In this document: piece after piece, positions 1 to 5,367 of the stretch | Layout of the letters: each line of letters starts with the position of its first letter | Numbering within the stretch: the first letter of the stretch is position 1 | Assembly: GCA_947484535.1 (NCBI GenBank) | Contig: CANKPO010000115.1 | Coordinates: 1 to 5,367 of the forward strand | Length of the DNA: 5,367 nt | Direction: 5' to 3' | Origin: Caulobacteraceae bacterium | GTDB taxonomy: Bacteria > Pseudomonadota > Alphaproteobacteria > Caulobacterales > Caulobacteraceae | Translations under genes and position numbers: made by a program | The notes under the pieces: generated by a model | Databases searched by the model: none | What the model was told of the DNA's origin: nothing | The model's input: only the letters and a program-made list of their open reading frames with translations

Positions 1-2241
1 CGGCAAGCCGTAACGGCGCAGTCCTCCCGCCGCGACCTGACCATCGACCGTTACGCGACCAGACTCTCCGAGGGTCCACGCAACCTTGCCCGAGGCCGCC
101 CGACTGTCGAACCGCCCCCTTCCGCCCAACCGATCAAGGGTGAACTGGCCAGTGGTTGGGACGGGATTATGAGCATCGAGCGCGATAACGCCGTCCAGCG
201 CCAAGCGGCTTGCCGCACCCGTCCCGCTTCCTAAAGGCAGTTGGAAATCGATATTGCCGTTGAAGATGCCCACCTTGGCCAGCCCCGACGCAGCGAGCCC
301 GCGATTATCACCGCTGACCTTGACCACCCCCTGTTGCAGGTCGAGGCCCAAGGCGACCTTGCGAATGCCGCCATTGGTTACGGTTCCGGCAAATTGGTAG
401 CCATAGTCCTTGGCCAAGACCACCTTGCCCGTCGGACGGGTAATGGCGAAGGTGACGTCCGCATCCCCGGAGAAATTTTGCGCCTTAAAGGGGCTCTGCG
501 CCAAGATGCGTAGGGGCTGACGTTCAAGAATGTTCAAGATCTGGTCTGCAGGACCTTGCGCCCGGCCCTTGAACAGCCCTGCTGCAGCGGGGCGGAACCG
601 GGGATAGGAGACAAGCCCTTCGCTGAGCTTCACGCCCTCCATCGTGCCAGAGGCGACGGTAAGGTCGAAGCGGTCGCCTTGAACCATCGCCTTGCCACGG
701 CCCTGTTCAATCGGGGGAAGCCCAGGAACGATCACAATGGTGACGCCCTCGAAATCAAAGCCAACCTGCAGCATCTCGTTGGTCAGACCGCGTTTGGTTG
801 TGCCTGCCGGTATGTCGACCGTGAGCTTGACGTTCGAAAGCGTGCCCTGTTTCAGCGCGGCCTTGACCCAATTGCGAGCCCCCTTGCCGACCGTATCGGG
901 CCAGAAGGGATAGGCCTGATCGACATTCGCCTTGCCATCGATCTGAGCCTTCAGTTTCGCGCCCCAGGCCCCTTGCGGCAGGCCATCCTTGCCCAGCGCC
1001 TGCATCACATCTCCGCTGGCCGTTACCTTTGTGCCCGCAAGCACAGCTCCGGCCTCGGCAAGGTTCAGATGGCCCTCTTCAGGCGTGTAGCCGCCTTTGG
1101 CATAGAGGTTTGTTAGGGTCTGGGGCTCGGATCCGGGCACGAACGCCATGACCGCTTGGGGACCCTGCAGATCAAAGTCGAGGCGCGCAGGCTGTTTTTC
1201 TCGTCCCTCTGGGATCAGTCGTAACCGGCCCTTGATGTCCAACTGCAGGGGTGCGGCCTTTAGCTTGACGGAAGCCAACTCGACCTCGCCGGTGGCGGGA
1301 TCATAGGTGGCGCGGGCCTCAGCCCGATCAAAGCGCTGCTGCGCCTTGCCAAAGCGGATTTGACCTGCGCCTGCCGAGAAGGTCACATCCGCCGCTCGGA
1401 TACCCTGATTGAGGGCATAGCTCAGCGAGCCTTGACCATCCACTTGCGCATTGAGCGCCGAAAGCGGCCGGGTCACGCCCACCGAGGGGAAGATTTTGGC
1501 GGGGTTTAGGCGACTTATCTTGGCCGAGATAAAGGCTTCCTTCAGCCCCTCAGCCGCCTTGGCCTTGATCGCGAGCTCAGCCCGTTGATCACCCTGGCCC
1601 AGCGAGACATCGCCAACCAGATCTAACCGCCCAAGGGCCTTGCGCAAGGTCAGTTGACGCACATCGCCCGACCAAGAGACCGGTCCGCCGATCTGACGCA
1701 AAGACAGGGTGCCGTTGGTCAGTTGCACATCGTGCAGGAAACTGGCCCATCGACCGCGTTTTGCCGGTCCGGTCACCTCTGAGAAGAGACGCCCAAGCAG
1801 GGTCAATTCTTCGGGACGGCCCAGCGCCTCATAGCCCAACTCATACCGCCCCTGCGGAGAGACGCTGACCGCAAGAAAAAAATCTGAGGCCGCAATGTGT
1901 CCAGGTGCTGGCGCAAAGACCAGAACCGAGTCCAGAGCCATGGCCGCTTGAACCCGACCCGCGCGCAGCACAGACCGGCCTTTTTGATCGGTGACGGAGA
2001 GGTTCTCCATCTGGACTCCGAGGGACTTGGCCTGCTCGAACCAGACAATCCCGACATGACCAAGTTGCGCTTGGCCACCCTTAAACTGACGCTCCAGCCC
2101 GCCAATGATCACAGGCTTGAGGAAGTCGGCGGAAATCGGGCCCTGTGCCAGCCTCATCACGCCCACGCCAAATAGCGCGATGATCGCCAAGATCAGGACG
2201 ACTGCAACTTCAAGCCCATGCTTCAGCGCCGGTCTCAGCAA
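1..2241 (-). CDS. AsmA/YhdP-like DUF3971 envelope protein (partial, C-terminus off window)
   Basis: The minus-strand frame is open without a stop from 2241 to the left edge, giving 747 visible residues. A short basic N-terminus is followed by one hydrophobic segment at about residues 10-28, then a long stretch rich in alternating beta-type sequence, which fits a membrane-anchored periplasmic protein. Family marks of DUF3971/YhdP-like proteins are visible: a WPDTVGKGARNWV segment at about 447-459, a FKG...QILNILERQPLRI segment at about 557-579, and QNFSGDADVTFAITRP at 588-603. The visible part contains no cysteine. Known AsmA-like proteins, including YhdP and TamB, form bridge-like structures that move or balance phospholipids between inner and outer membrane; that role here is inferred. 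Start: no in-frame ATG exists upstream. TTG at 2241 has GGAG nine bases before it, and the codons above it look non-coding. CTG at 2244 is an alternative. YhdP-type proteins usually exceed 1000 residues, so several hundred are probably missing. It is transcribed divergently from bcp. Confidence 0.85.
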   Translation of the reverse strand, partial: MLRPALKHGLEVAVVLILAIIALFGVGVMRLAQGPISADFLKPVIIGGLERQFKGGQAQLGHVGIVWFEQAKSLGVQMENLSVTDQKGRSVLRAGRVQAAMALDSVLVFAPAPGHIAASDFFLAVSVSPQGRYELGYEALGRPEELTLLGRLFSEVTGPAKRGRWASFLHDVQLTNGTLSLRQIGGPVSWSGDVRQLTLRKALGRLDLVGDVSLGQGDQRAELAIKAKAAEGLKEAFISAKISRLNPAKIFPSVGVTRPLSALNAQVDGQGSLSYALNQGIRAADVTFSAGAGQIRFGKAQQRFDRAEARATYDPATGEVELASVKLKAAPLQLDIKGRLRLIPEGREKQPARLDFDLQGPQAVMAFVPGSEPQTLTNLYAKGGYTPEEGHLNLAEAGAVLAGTKVTASGDVMQALGKDGLPQGAWGAKLKAQIDGKANVDQAYPFWPDTVGKGARNWVKAALKQGTLSNVKLTVDIPAGTTKRGLTNEMLQVGFDFEGVTIVIVPGLPPIEQGRGKAMVQGDRFDLTVASGTMEGVKLSEGLVSYPRFRPAAAGLFKGRAQGPADQILNILERQPLRILAQSPFKAQNFSGDADVTFAITRPTGKVVLAKDYGYQFAGTVTNGGIRKVALGLDLQQGVVKVSGDNRGLAASGLAKVGIFNGNIDFQLPLGSGTGAASRLALDGVIALDAHNPVPTTGQFTLDRLGGRGRFDSRAASGKVAWTLGESGRVTVDGQVAAGGLRRYGLP

Positions 2242-2250
2242 CAGAAAAAT

Positions 2251-2254
2251 CTCC
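2251..2254 (-). promoter_or_regulatory. Ribosome binding site deciding a TTG start
   Basis: GGAG lies on the minus strand nine bases before TTG at 2241 (six before CTG at 2244). No in-frame ATG or GTG lies near the hydrophobic anchor. The in-frame sequence further upstream is rich in Cys and Trp, unlike the rest of the protein. The site therefore supports initiation at 2241 or 2244. Confidence 0.5.
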
Positions 2255-2304
2255 GTAATCGCCAGGCAACGGCTGGACGTCGGGCCAGACAGACACCAAA
2301 TGTA

Positions 2305-2310
2305 TTGACA
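2305..2310 (+). promoter_or_regulatory. Possible -35 element for bcp
   Basis: A consensus TTGACA hexamer lies 46 bases before the bcp ATG in the 114-bp divergent intergenic region. No convincing -10 hexamer follows at 16-18 bp; the sequence there is ATGGGT-like. The assignment rests on the -35 alone. Read on the other strand, the overlapping TTGTCA could serve the AsmA-like gene, again without a good -10. Confidence 0.3.
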
Positions 2311-2355
2311 ACATGGCCGCGCCGAAAATGGGTGCGTTAACGATGGGATACGTCA

Positions 2356-2826
2356 ATGACTGACCAACTCCAACCCGGAGATCACGCTCCAGCCTTTGAT
2401 CTGGCCTCAGATGACGAAAAAAACCTGTCCTCGAGCGATCTGCAGGGCAAAATCGTGGTCCTCTATTTCTACCCCAAGGACGATACGCCCGGCTGTACGA
2501 ACCAGGCCAAAGGTTTCAGCGCCCTGTCGGCGGACCTGGCCGAGGCTGGCGCCGTCGTGATTGGGGTGTCGAAAGACAGCCTCGCAAGCCACAAGCGTTT
2601 CCGTGCCAAGTACGACCTGACCATTGCGCTGGGATCTGACCCTGAGGGAACAACCATCGAGGCCTATGGGGCCTGGGTTGAAAAGAGCATGTATGGCCGA
2701 AGCTATATGGGCATCGAGCGCTCAACATTCCTCATCGACGGCTCAGGCGTGGTTCGCAAGGTCTGGCGCAAGGTCAAGGTCCCCGGCCATGCCGAAGCGG
2801 TTCTGGCTGAGATCAAAGCGCTCTAG
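2356..2826 (+). CDS. bcp: Thioredoxin-dependent peroxiredoxin, Bcp/PrxQ type, single cysteine
   Basis: This encodes a 156-residue cytoplasmic peroxiredoxin, the usual length for the bacterioferritin comigratory protein (Bcp/PrxQ) family, which reduces hydrogen peroxide and organic hydroperoxides. The thioredoxin-fold core begins with VVLYFYPKDDTPGCT at about residues 34-48. Cys47 is the peroxidatic cysteine and Thr44 and Pro45 complete the active-site loop. Arg122 in GIERSTFLID matches the conserved active-site arginine. In Escherichia coli Bcp a resolving cysteine lies five residues after the peroxidatic one; here that position is Lys52, and the protein has no other cysteine. It should therefore work as a 1-Cys enzyme that needs an external thiol for recycling, a variant known in this family. 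The ATG at 2356 is preceded by a weak GGGA seven bases upstream. It stands alone, divergent from the AsmA-like gene and 187 bp before the peptidase gene. Confidence 0.95.
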   Translation: MTDQLQPGDHAPAFDLASDDEKNLSSSDLQGKIVVLYFYPKDDTPGCTNQAKGFSALSADLAEAGAVVIGVSKDSLASHKRFRAKYDLTIALGSDPEGTTIEAYGAWVEKSMYGRSYMGIERSTFLIDGSGVVRKVWRKVKVPGHAEAVLAEIKAL

Positions 2827-2837
2827 CTTTTCATAAA

Positions 2838-2863
2838 TTTCAGACTTGAATGACTTTTCAGAC
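2838..2863 (+). repeat. 8-bp direct repeat TTTCAGAC, 18-bp spacing
   Basis: TTTCAGAC occurs at 2838-2845 and again at 2856-2863, so the two starts are 18 bp apart, in the AT-rich stretch just after the bcp stop codon. The shorter word GACTT also repeats at 2843 and 2852. This could be a tandem binding site or chance in low-complexity sequence; no known regulator motif is recognised. Confidence 0.35.
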
Positions 2864-2883
2864 CAAGCTGATTAGTCAGTTTG
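2864..2883 (+). terminator. Hairpin downstream of bcp, weak terminator candidate
   Basis: CAAGCTGA (2864-2871) can pair with TCAGTTTG (2876-2883) across the four-base loop TTAG, giving an 8-bp stem with one G-T wobble. It lies 38 bases after the bcp stop. The stem is AT-rich and is followed by GCAGAGG rather than a run of T, so it is at best a weak intrinsic terminator. It may instead be part of the operon control region. Confidence 0.3.
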
Positions 2884-2911
2884 CAGAGGATAAGAGTCGG
2901 GAATCTATGCG

Positions 2912-2923
2912 TATTCATGAATA
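2912..2923. promoter_or_regulatory. Perfect 12-bp palindrome, candidate operator
   Basis: TATTCATGAATA is a perfect inverted repeat with no spacer, lying directly before the TTGTTT that may be the -35 element of the peptidase operon. Position and symmetry fit a dimeric regulator site, but I do not recognise the regulator, and short AT-rich palindromes can arise by chance. Confidence 0.35.
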
Positions 2924-2953
2924 TTGTTTTAAGGTGAGGCCACGATAGCTATA
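2924..2953 (+). promoter_or_regulatory. Candidate promoter of the M23 peptidase-bactofilin operon
   Basis: TTGTTT (2924-2929) and GCTATA (2948-2953) are separated by 18 bp. The second element resembles the start of the GCTANAWC -10 consensus reported for Caulobacter housekeeping promoters, and GACTC begins directly after it. Transcription would start near 2960, leaving a leader of about 50 bases before the ATG at 3014. The -35 matches the consensus poorly, so activator dependence would be plausible. Confidence 0.4.
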
Positions 2954-3013
2954 GACTCTTAGTCCTTGATCATTGCATATCGCCTAAAGCAAAAACGGCG
3001 AGTATCCGAGACC

Positions 3014-4186
3014 ATGACGAATGGCCACGTGGCGCGTTTCAAACAGGCCTTAGAGCGCCTATTTCCCGAGCGGCACCTCTATGTCCGTTCAGAAGGTGAG
3101 CTCAAGAGCCTGGTTCTGACGCCAAAACGTCAGATGGCCATAGCTTCGGCCCTGCTCGCGCTTGGCCTTTGGCTGGGCGTGGCCACGACCTCGATGGCGA
3201 TCAACGCATTGTCCCTGAGCAATACCGACCGCGAAGTGGCCAAGACCCAAGCCAAATATGAGCGCTGGATCGCCGACCGTCAGGCCCGTCTCAATAGCGC
3301 TGTGGCTCAGATCAACGCGAATAATGGCTCGATAGACCAGCTCGCCAACAGCGTCGAGAAGCGCCATGCCGCGCTCGCCCATCTCATGGGCAACTTTAAG
3401 GGCGTTCCCGGTGCTGAGGCGGCATTGGCCCCCTCAAAGTCTCTCAAGGCCACAGCGGGCGTTGCCTCGCCGATGGACCGGGTTCAGGCGGTTAGCATGG
3501 ATCAGGAACGGATGATCGTGCGCGCTGAAAGCTTCGCTAAGACCCGCGCCGACCGGTTGAGACTGGCCTTTCGTCTCGCGGGTCTGAATCCCGTCAGCTA
3601 TGCCGACCGCAACAGTTCGGCCAGCAGCGGCCTTGGCGGTCCTCTGATCGAGGCTAAAGATCCTCGCGCCCTAGCGGCAGTGTTGGATGTCGACGAAGAT
3701 TTCGCGGAACGGATTCAGAGTGCGGCCAACAATATGACCGATATGCGCGCCCTCAACCAAGCAGCGGAGCGCCTGCCCTTTGCCCGTCCGACCAACCGTA
3801 CACCGCAGTCCAGCGGCTTTGGCGTGCGCTTTGATCCCTTCACCAGACGTCCAGCCTTCCATTCGGGGCTGGACTTCACAGGTGGGTTCATGACCCCCAT
3901 TCAATCCACGGCCCCCGGGATCGTGTCCTTTACCGGCGTGCGTTCAGGTTATGGCAAAACGGTCGAGATTGATCATGGCGCGGGTTTCAAGACACGCTAC
4001 GCCCACCTGCAGTCCATCTCGGTCAATAGAGGCCAGCGCGTCGGCGTGGGGCAACGTCTAGGGGGAATGGGCTCAACGGGCCGATCCACCGGCGTTCATC
4101 TGCACTATGAGGTCTGGGTCAATGGCCGGGCACAAAATCCCAACCGTTTCGTAAAGGCAGGCGATTATGTTCAACAAGCGGGCTGA
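3014..4186 (+). CDS. Membrane-anchored M23 (LytM-type) peptidoglycan endopeptidase, bactofilin-linked
   Basis: From ATG 3014 the protein has 390 residues. A basic cytoplasmic tail (1-39) is followed by one membrane segment (about 41-63), a likely coiled coil (about 68-128), a linker, and a C-terminal M23 domain (about 265-385). The zinc and catalytic residues look intact: H283 and D287 in HSGLD, H331 in YAHL, and H362 and H364 in HLHYE. It is therefore probably an active zinc enzyme cutting peptide cross-links in the periplasm. The bactofilin gene starts inside its last codons. In Hyphomonas neptunium a bitopic M23 enzyme of this layout (LmdC) works with the bactofilin BacA in shaping the cell, and the same partnership is inferred here. 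A longer frame starting at TTG 2966 is possible, but ATG 3014 is preferred because the extra 16 residues look like leader sequence and that TTG has no ribosome binding site. The ATG site is also weak. Confidence 0.92.
   Translation: MTNGHVARFKQALERLFPERHLYVRSEGELKSLVLTPKRQMAIASALLALGLWLGVATTSMAINALSLSNTDREVAKTQAKYERWIADRQARLNSAVAQINANNGSIDQLANSVEKRHAALAHLMGNFKGVPGAEAALAPSKSLKATAGVASPMDRVQAVSMDQERMIVRAESFAKTRADRLRLAFRLAGLNPVSYADRNSSASSGLGGPLIEAKDPRALAAVLDVDEDFAERIQSAANNMTDMRALNQAAERLPFARPTNRTPQSSGFGVRFDPFTRRPAFHSGLDFTGGFMTPIQSTAPGIVSFTGVRSGYGKTVEIDHGAGFKTRYAHLQSISVNRGQRVGVGQRLGGMGSTGRSTGVHLHYEVWVNGRAQNPNRFVKAGDYVQQAG
4153..4161 (+). promoter_or_regulatory. Bactofilin ribosome binding site inside the peptidase gene
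   Basis: The purine-rich AAAGGCAGG lies inside the last codons of the peptidase gene; its AAAGG part ends nine bases before the ATG at 4167. Together with the 20-bp overlap of the reading frames this indicates translational coupling, so ribosomes finishing the peptidase could restart on the bactofilin. Confidence 0.5.
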
Positions 4187-4622
4187 TAGCGAATCTTCCT
4201 TCCCAGCGATTTCGGCGTCTTTGGACACGGCCGGACGAAAGTCCCATAAGGTCGCCTCCGTTATAGGAGAGGATGTCACCATTGATGGCAGCATCTCGGG
4301 CCAGGGTGAACTTCACCTCGACGGCACGGTTCGCGGGGAAATCACGGTTGAACGGCTGTCCATCGGCGAAACGGGACAGGTTGAAGGCACTGTGACGGCT
4401 GATACCATCGATATTCGTGGCAAGCTGACCGGAACCATCTCGGCCAAGCAGGTCAAGCTCTATGGCACGGCCCATGTCGACGGTGACATCACCCATGAGC
4501 AACTGTCCATGGAACCGGGTGCCTATTTCCAAGGTCGTAGCCTAAAGTTCCAGCGTCAAATCACGGCCTCCTCGCATAGCCCTACGGCCAGCGTTGGCCT
4601 AGATGGCTTTGCGGAGGACTAG
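4167..4622 (+). CDS. bacA: Bactofilin cytoskeletal protein (BacA-like)
   Basis: This 151-residue protein has the bactofilin (DUF583) layout. A short N-terminal tail (1-31) precedes a compact right-handed beta-helix core (about 32-124) made of short repeats with hydrophobic residues and turn glycines (ITVERLSIGETGQVEGTV, IDIRGKLTGTISAKQVKLYG). A polar tail (125-151) follows. Bactofilins polymerise without nucleotide into filaments on the inner face of the cytoplasmic membrane and recruit cell-wall enzymes. The first residues, MFNKRADS, resemble the short hydrophobic-plus-basic N-terminal peptide that attaches Caulobacter BacA to the membrane. The gene overlaps the upstream M23 gene by 20 bp, so the pair is almost certainly one transcript, and the peptidase is the likely client. 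The symbol rests on similarity and gene context; paralogues such as BacB cannot be excluded. Confidence 0.93.
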   Translation: MFNKRADSESSFPAISASLDTAGRKSHKVASVIGEDVTIDGSISGQGELHLDGTVRGEITVERLSIGETGQVEGTVTADTIDIRGKLTGTISAKQVKLYGTAHVDGDITHEQLSMEPGAYFQGRSLKFQRQITASSHSPTASVGLDGFAED

Positions 4623-4635
4623 GCCTTTCACCTAG
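4619..4635. repeat. Inverted repeat spanning both convergent stop codons
   Basis: CTAGG (4619-4623) and CCTAG (4631-4635) form a perfect 5-bp inverted repeat around a 7-base loop. The left arm contains the bactofilin TAG and the right arm contains the prfB stop (TAG on the minus strand). The stem is too short to be a confident terminator and has no T-run. Confidence 0.3.
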
Positions 4636-5367
4636 CCTTCGCGCGTCACGCCCACACGCTGGGCCAATGACGCGCCCATGAAACCATCAAGGTCACCGTC
4701 CAGTACACCTTGCGTATCGGAGGTTTCGACCTCTGTACGCAGATCCTTGACCATCTGATAGGGTTGGAGAACATAGGATCGGATCTGGTGACCCCAACCA
4801 ATATCGGTCTTCTGATCTTCTAGGGCCTGCGCCGCCGCCTCACGGCGCTGTAGTTCCAATTCATAGAGACGGGCACGAAGCATTTTCCACGCCTCTTCCC
4901 GGTTCTGATGCTGTGAACGGCCCGACTGGCAGGCCACCGCCACGCCGGTTGGAATGTGGGTCAGGCGAACGGCGGAGTCGGTCTTGTTGATATGCTGGCC
5001 GCCAGCCCCCGACGCCCGATAGGTATCGGTGCGCACGTCAGAGGGGTTGATATCGATCTCGATCGTGTCGTCGACCACGGGATAGACCCAGACCGAAGCG
5101 AAACTGGTATGACGCTTGGCCGCCGAGTCAAAGGGCGAGATGCGCACCAGACGGTGGACGCCCGCCTCGGTCTTTAGCCAACCATAGGCATTGTGGCCCT
5201 TTATCTGCAGGGTCACGGACTTGATCCCGGCCTGCTCGCCCTGGGTTTCTTCGATCACCTCAAAGCTCATGGCGTGAGCGGTGGCCCAGCGGGTATACAT
5301 CCGAAGCAACATGCCAGCCCAGTCGTTGGACTCTGTGCCCCCTGCCCCAGAATTGATCTCGAGATAG
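4632..5367 (-). CDS. prfB: Peptide chain release factor 2 (RF2), partial, N-terminus off window
   Basis: The minus-strand frame is open from the right edge (first whole codon at 5366) to TAG at 4632-4634, giving 244 residues. It begins with [13 protein letters not shown], the start of domain 2 in class I release factors. The tripeptide SPF (visible residues 77-79) is the RF2 stop-codon-reading motif for UGA/UAA and separates it from RF1, which has PxT. GGQ (122-124) is the catalytic motif that triggers peptidyl-tRNA hydrolysis. Alignment on these motifs to Escherichia coli RF2 puts the first visible residue near 129, so roughly a third of the protein lies beyond the window, including the codon-25 region where many bacteria carry a programmed frameshift. 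The residue four before GGQ is Ala, as in most bacteria, rather than the Thr of E. coli K-12. The ATG at 5312 is an internal methionine, not the start. The gene converges on the bactofilin gene with a 9-bp gap. Confidence 0.97.
   Translation of the reverse strand, partial: YLEINSGAGGTESNDWAGMLLRMYTRWATAHAMSFEVIEETQGEQAGIKSVTLQIKGHNAYGWLKTEAGVHRLVRISPFDSAAKRHTSFASVWVYPVVDDTIEIDINPSDVRTDTYRASGAGGQHINKTDSAVRLTHIPTGVAVACQSGRSQHQNREEAWKMLRARLYELELQRREAAAQALEDQKTDIGWGHQIRSYVLQPYQMVKDLRTEVETSDTQGVLDGDLDGFMGASLAQRVGVTREG

Larger units (their letters stand above)
2894..2958. promoter_or_regulatory. Cluster of three GANTC (CcrM-type) sites
   Basis: GAGTC at 2894-2898, GAATC at 2901-2905 and GACTC at 2954-2958 lie within 65 bp upstream of the peptidase-bactofilin operon. 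In most Alphaproteobacteria GANTC is methylated by the cell-cycle methyltransferase CcrM. In Caulobacter the GcrA protein activates many promoters that carry these sites. Chance density is about one per 256 bp, and I saw none in the bcp/AsmA intergenic region. Cell-cycle control of this operon is an inference. Confidence 0.5.

Noticed and set aside
241..1116. Plus-strand open frames at 241-513 and 556-1116
   Set aside because: They lie antisense to the long minus-strand DUF3971 frame, which shows family motifs. Their translations look like reverse-complement shadows with no recognisable domain.
1803..2308. Short open frames on both strands at the N-terminal end of the AsmA-like gene
   Set aside because: They overlap the membrane anchor and periplasmic part of the real gene in other frames; no motif, ribosome binding site or sensible composition supports them.
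2929..2943. CtrA binding site (TTAA-N7-TTAA) before the peptidase operon
   Set aside because: Only the first TTAA half is present; the second half position reads CCAC-like sequence. The GTTAAC near 2336 is likewise a lone half-site.
2966..3013. Extended peptidase start at TTG 2966
   Set aside because: No ribosome binding site precedes it, it begins only a few bases after the candidate transcription start, and family members begin near the MTNGHVARFKQALERLFPER segment.
4956..5177. Plus-strand open frame inside prfB
   Set aside because: It is antisense to the GGQ and SPF coding region of RF2, which is unmistakable; the plus-strand translation has no family features.
5310..5312. ATG at 5312 as the start of prfB
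   Set aside because: The frame continues upstream to the window edge and encodes the conserved [18 protein letters not shown] segment of RF2, so this is an internal methionine.
1..5367. Mobile element, CRISPR array, phage or defence system
   Set aside because: No transposase, integrase, terminal repeats, spaced repeat arrays or defence domains were seen; gene content is core housekeeping and envelope functions.

Overview
The window looks like chromosomal, housekeeping-type DNA from an alphaproteobacterium, most plausibly Caulobacterales or a close relative. Three things suggest this: an M23 peptidase gene overlapping a bactofilin gene, the protein sequences themselves, and a cluster of GANTC (CcrM-type) sites upstream of that pair. 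Genus cannot be fixed by eye. I see no insertion sequence, CRISPR array, tRNA, rRNA or phage gene.

Layout. (1) Positions 1-2241, minus strand: most of a large AsmA/YhdP-like (DUF3971) envelope protein. It has 747 visible codons with no stop and runs off the left edge. (2) 2242-2355: a 114-bp divergent intergenic region. (3) 2356-2826, plus: a Bcp/PrxQ-type peroxiredoxin with one cysteine only. (4) 2827-3013: an AT-richer 187-bp intergenic region holding a hairpin, an 8-bp direct repeat, a perfect 12-bp palindrome, three GANTC sites and a possible promoter. (5) 3014-4186, plus: a membrane-anchored M23 (LytM-type) peptidoglycan endopeptidase. (6) 4167-4622, plus: a bactofilin overlapping the peptidase gene by 20 bp. 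(7) 4632-5367, minus: the C-terminal two thirds of peptide chain release factor 2 (prfB), convergent with the bactofilin and only 9 bp from it.

How the genes work together. The peptidase and bactofilin form a two-gene unit. In related stalked or budding alphaproteobacteria a bactofilin scaffold positions a bitopic M23 endopeptidase, so local cell-wall remodelling and cell shape are the likely job. The AsmA-like protein probably acts in lipid transport or homeostasis between the two membranes. Bcp detoxifies peroxides and RF2 ends translation at UGA/UAA; neither has an obvious functional link to the wall genes. The most interesting non-coding stretch is the control region of the peptidase-bactofilin operon. 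I do not see a clearly new biological system here.
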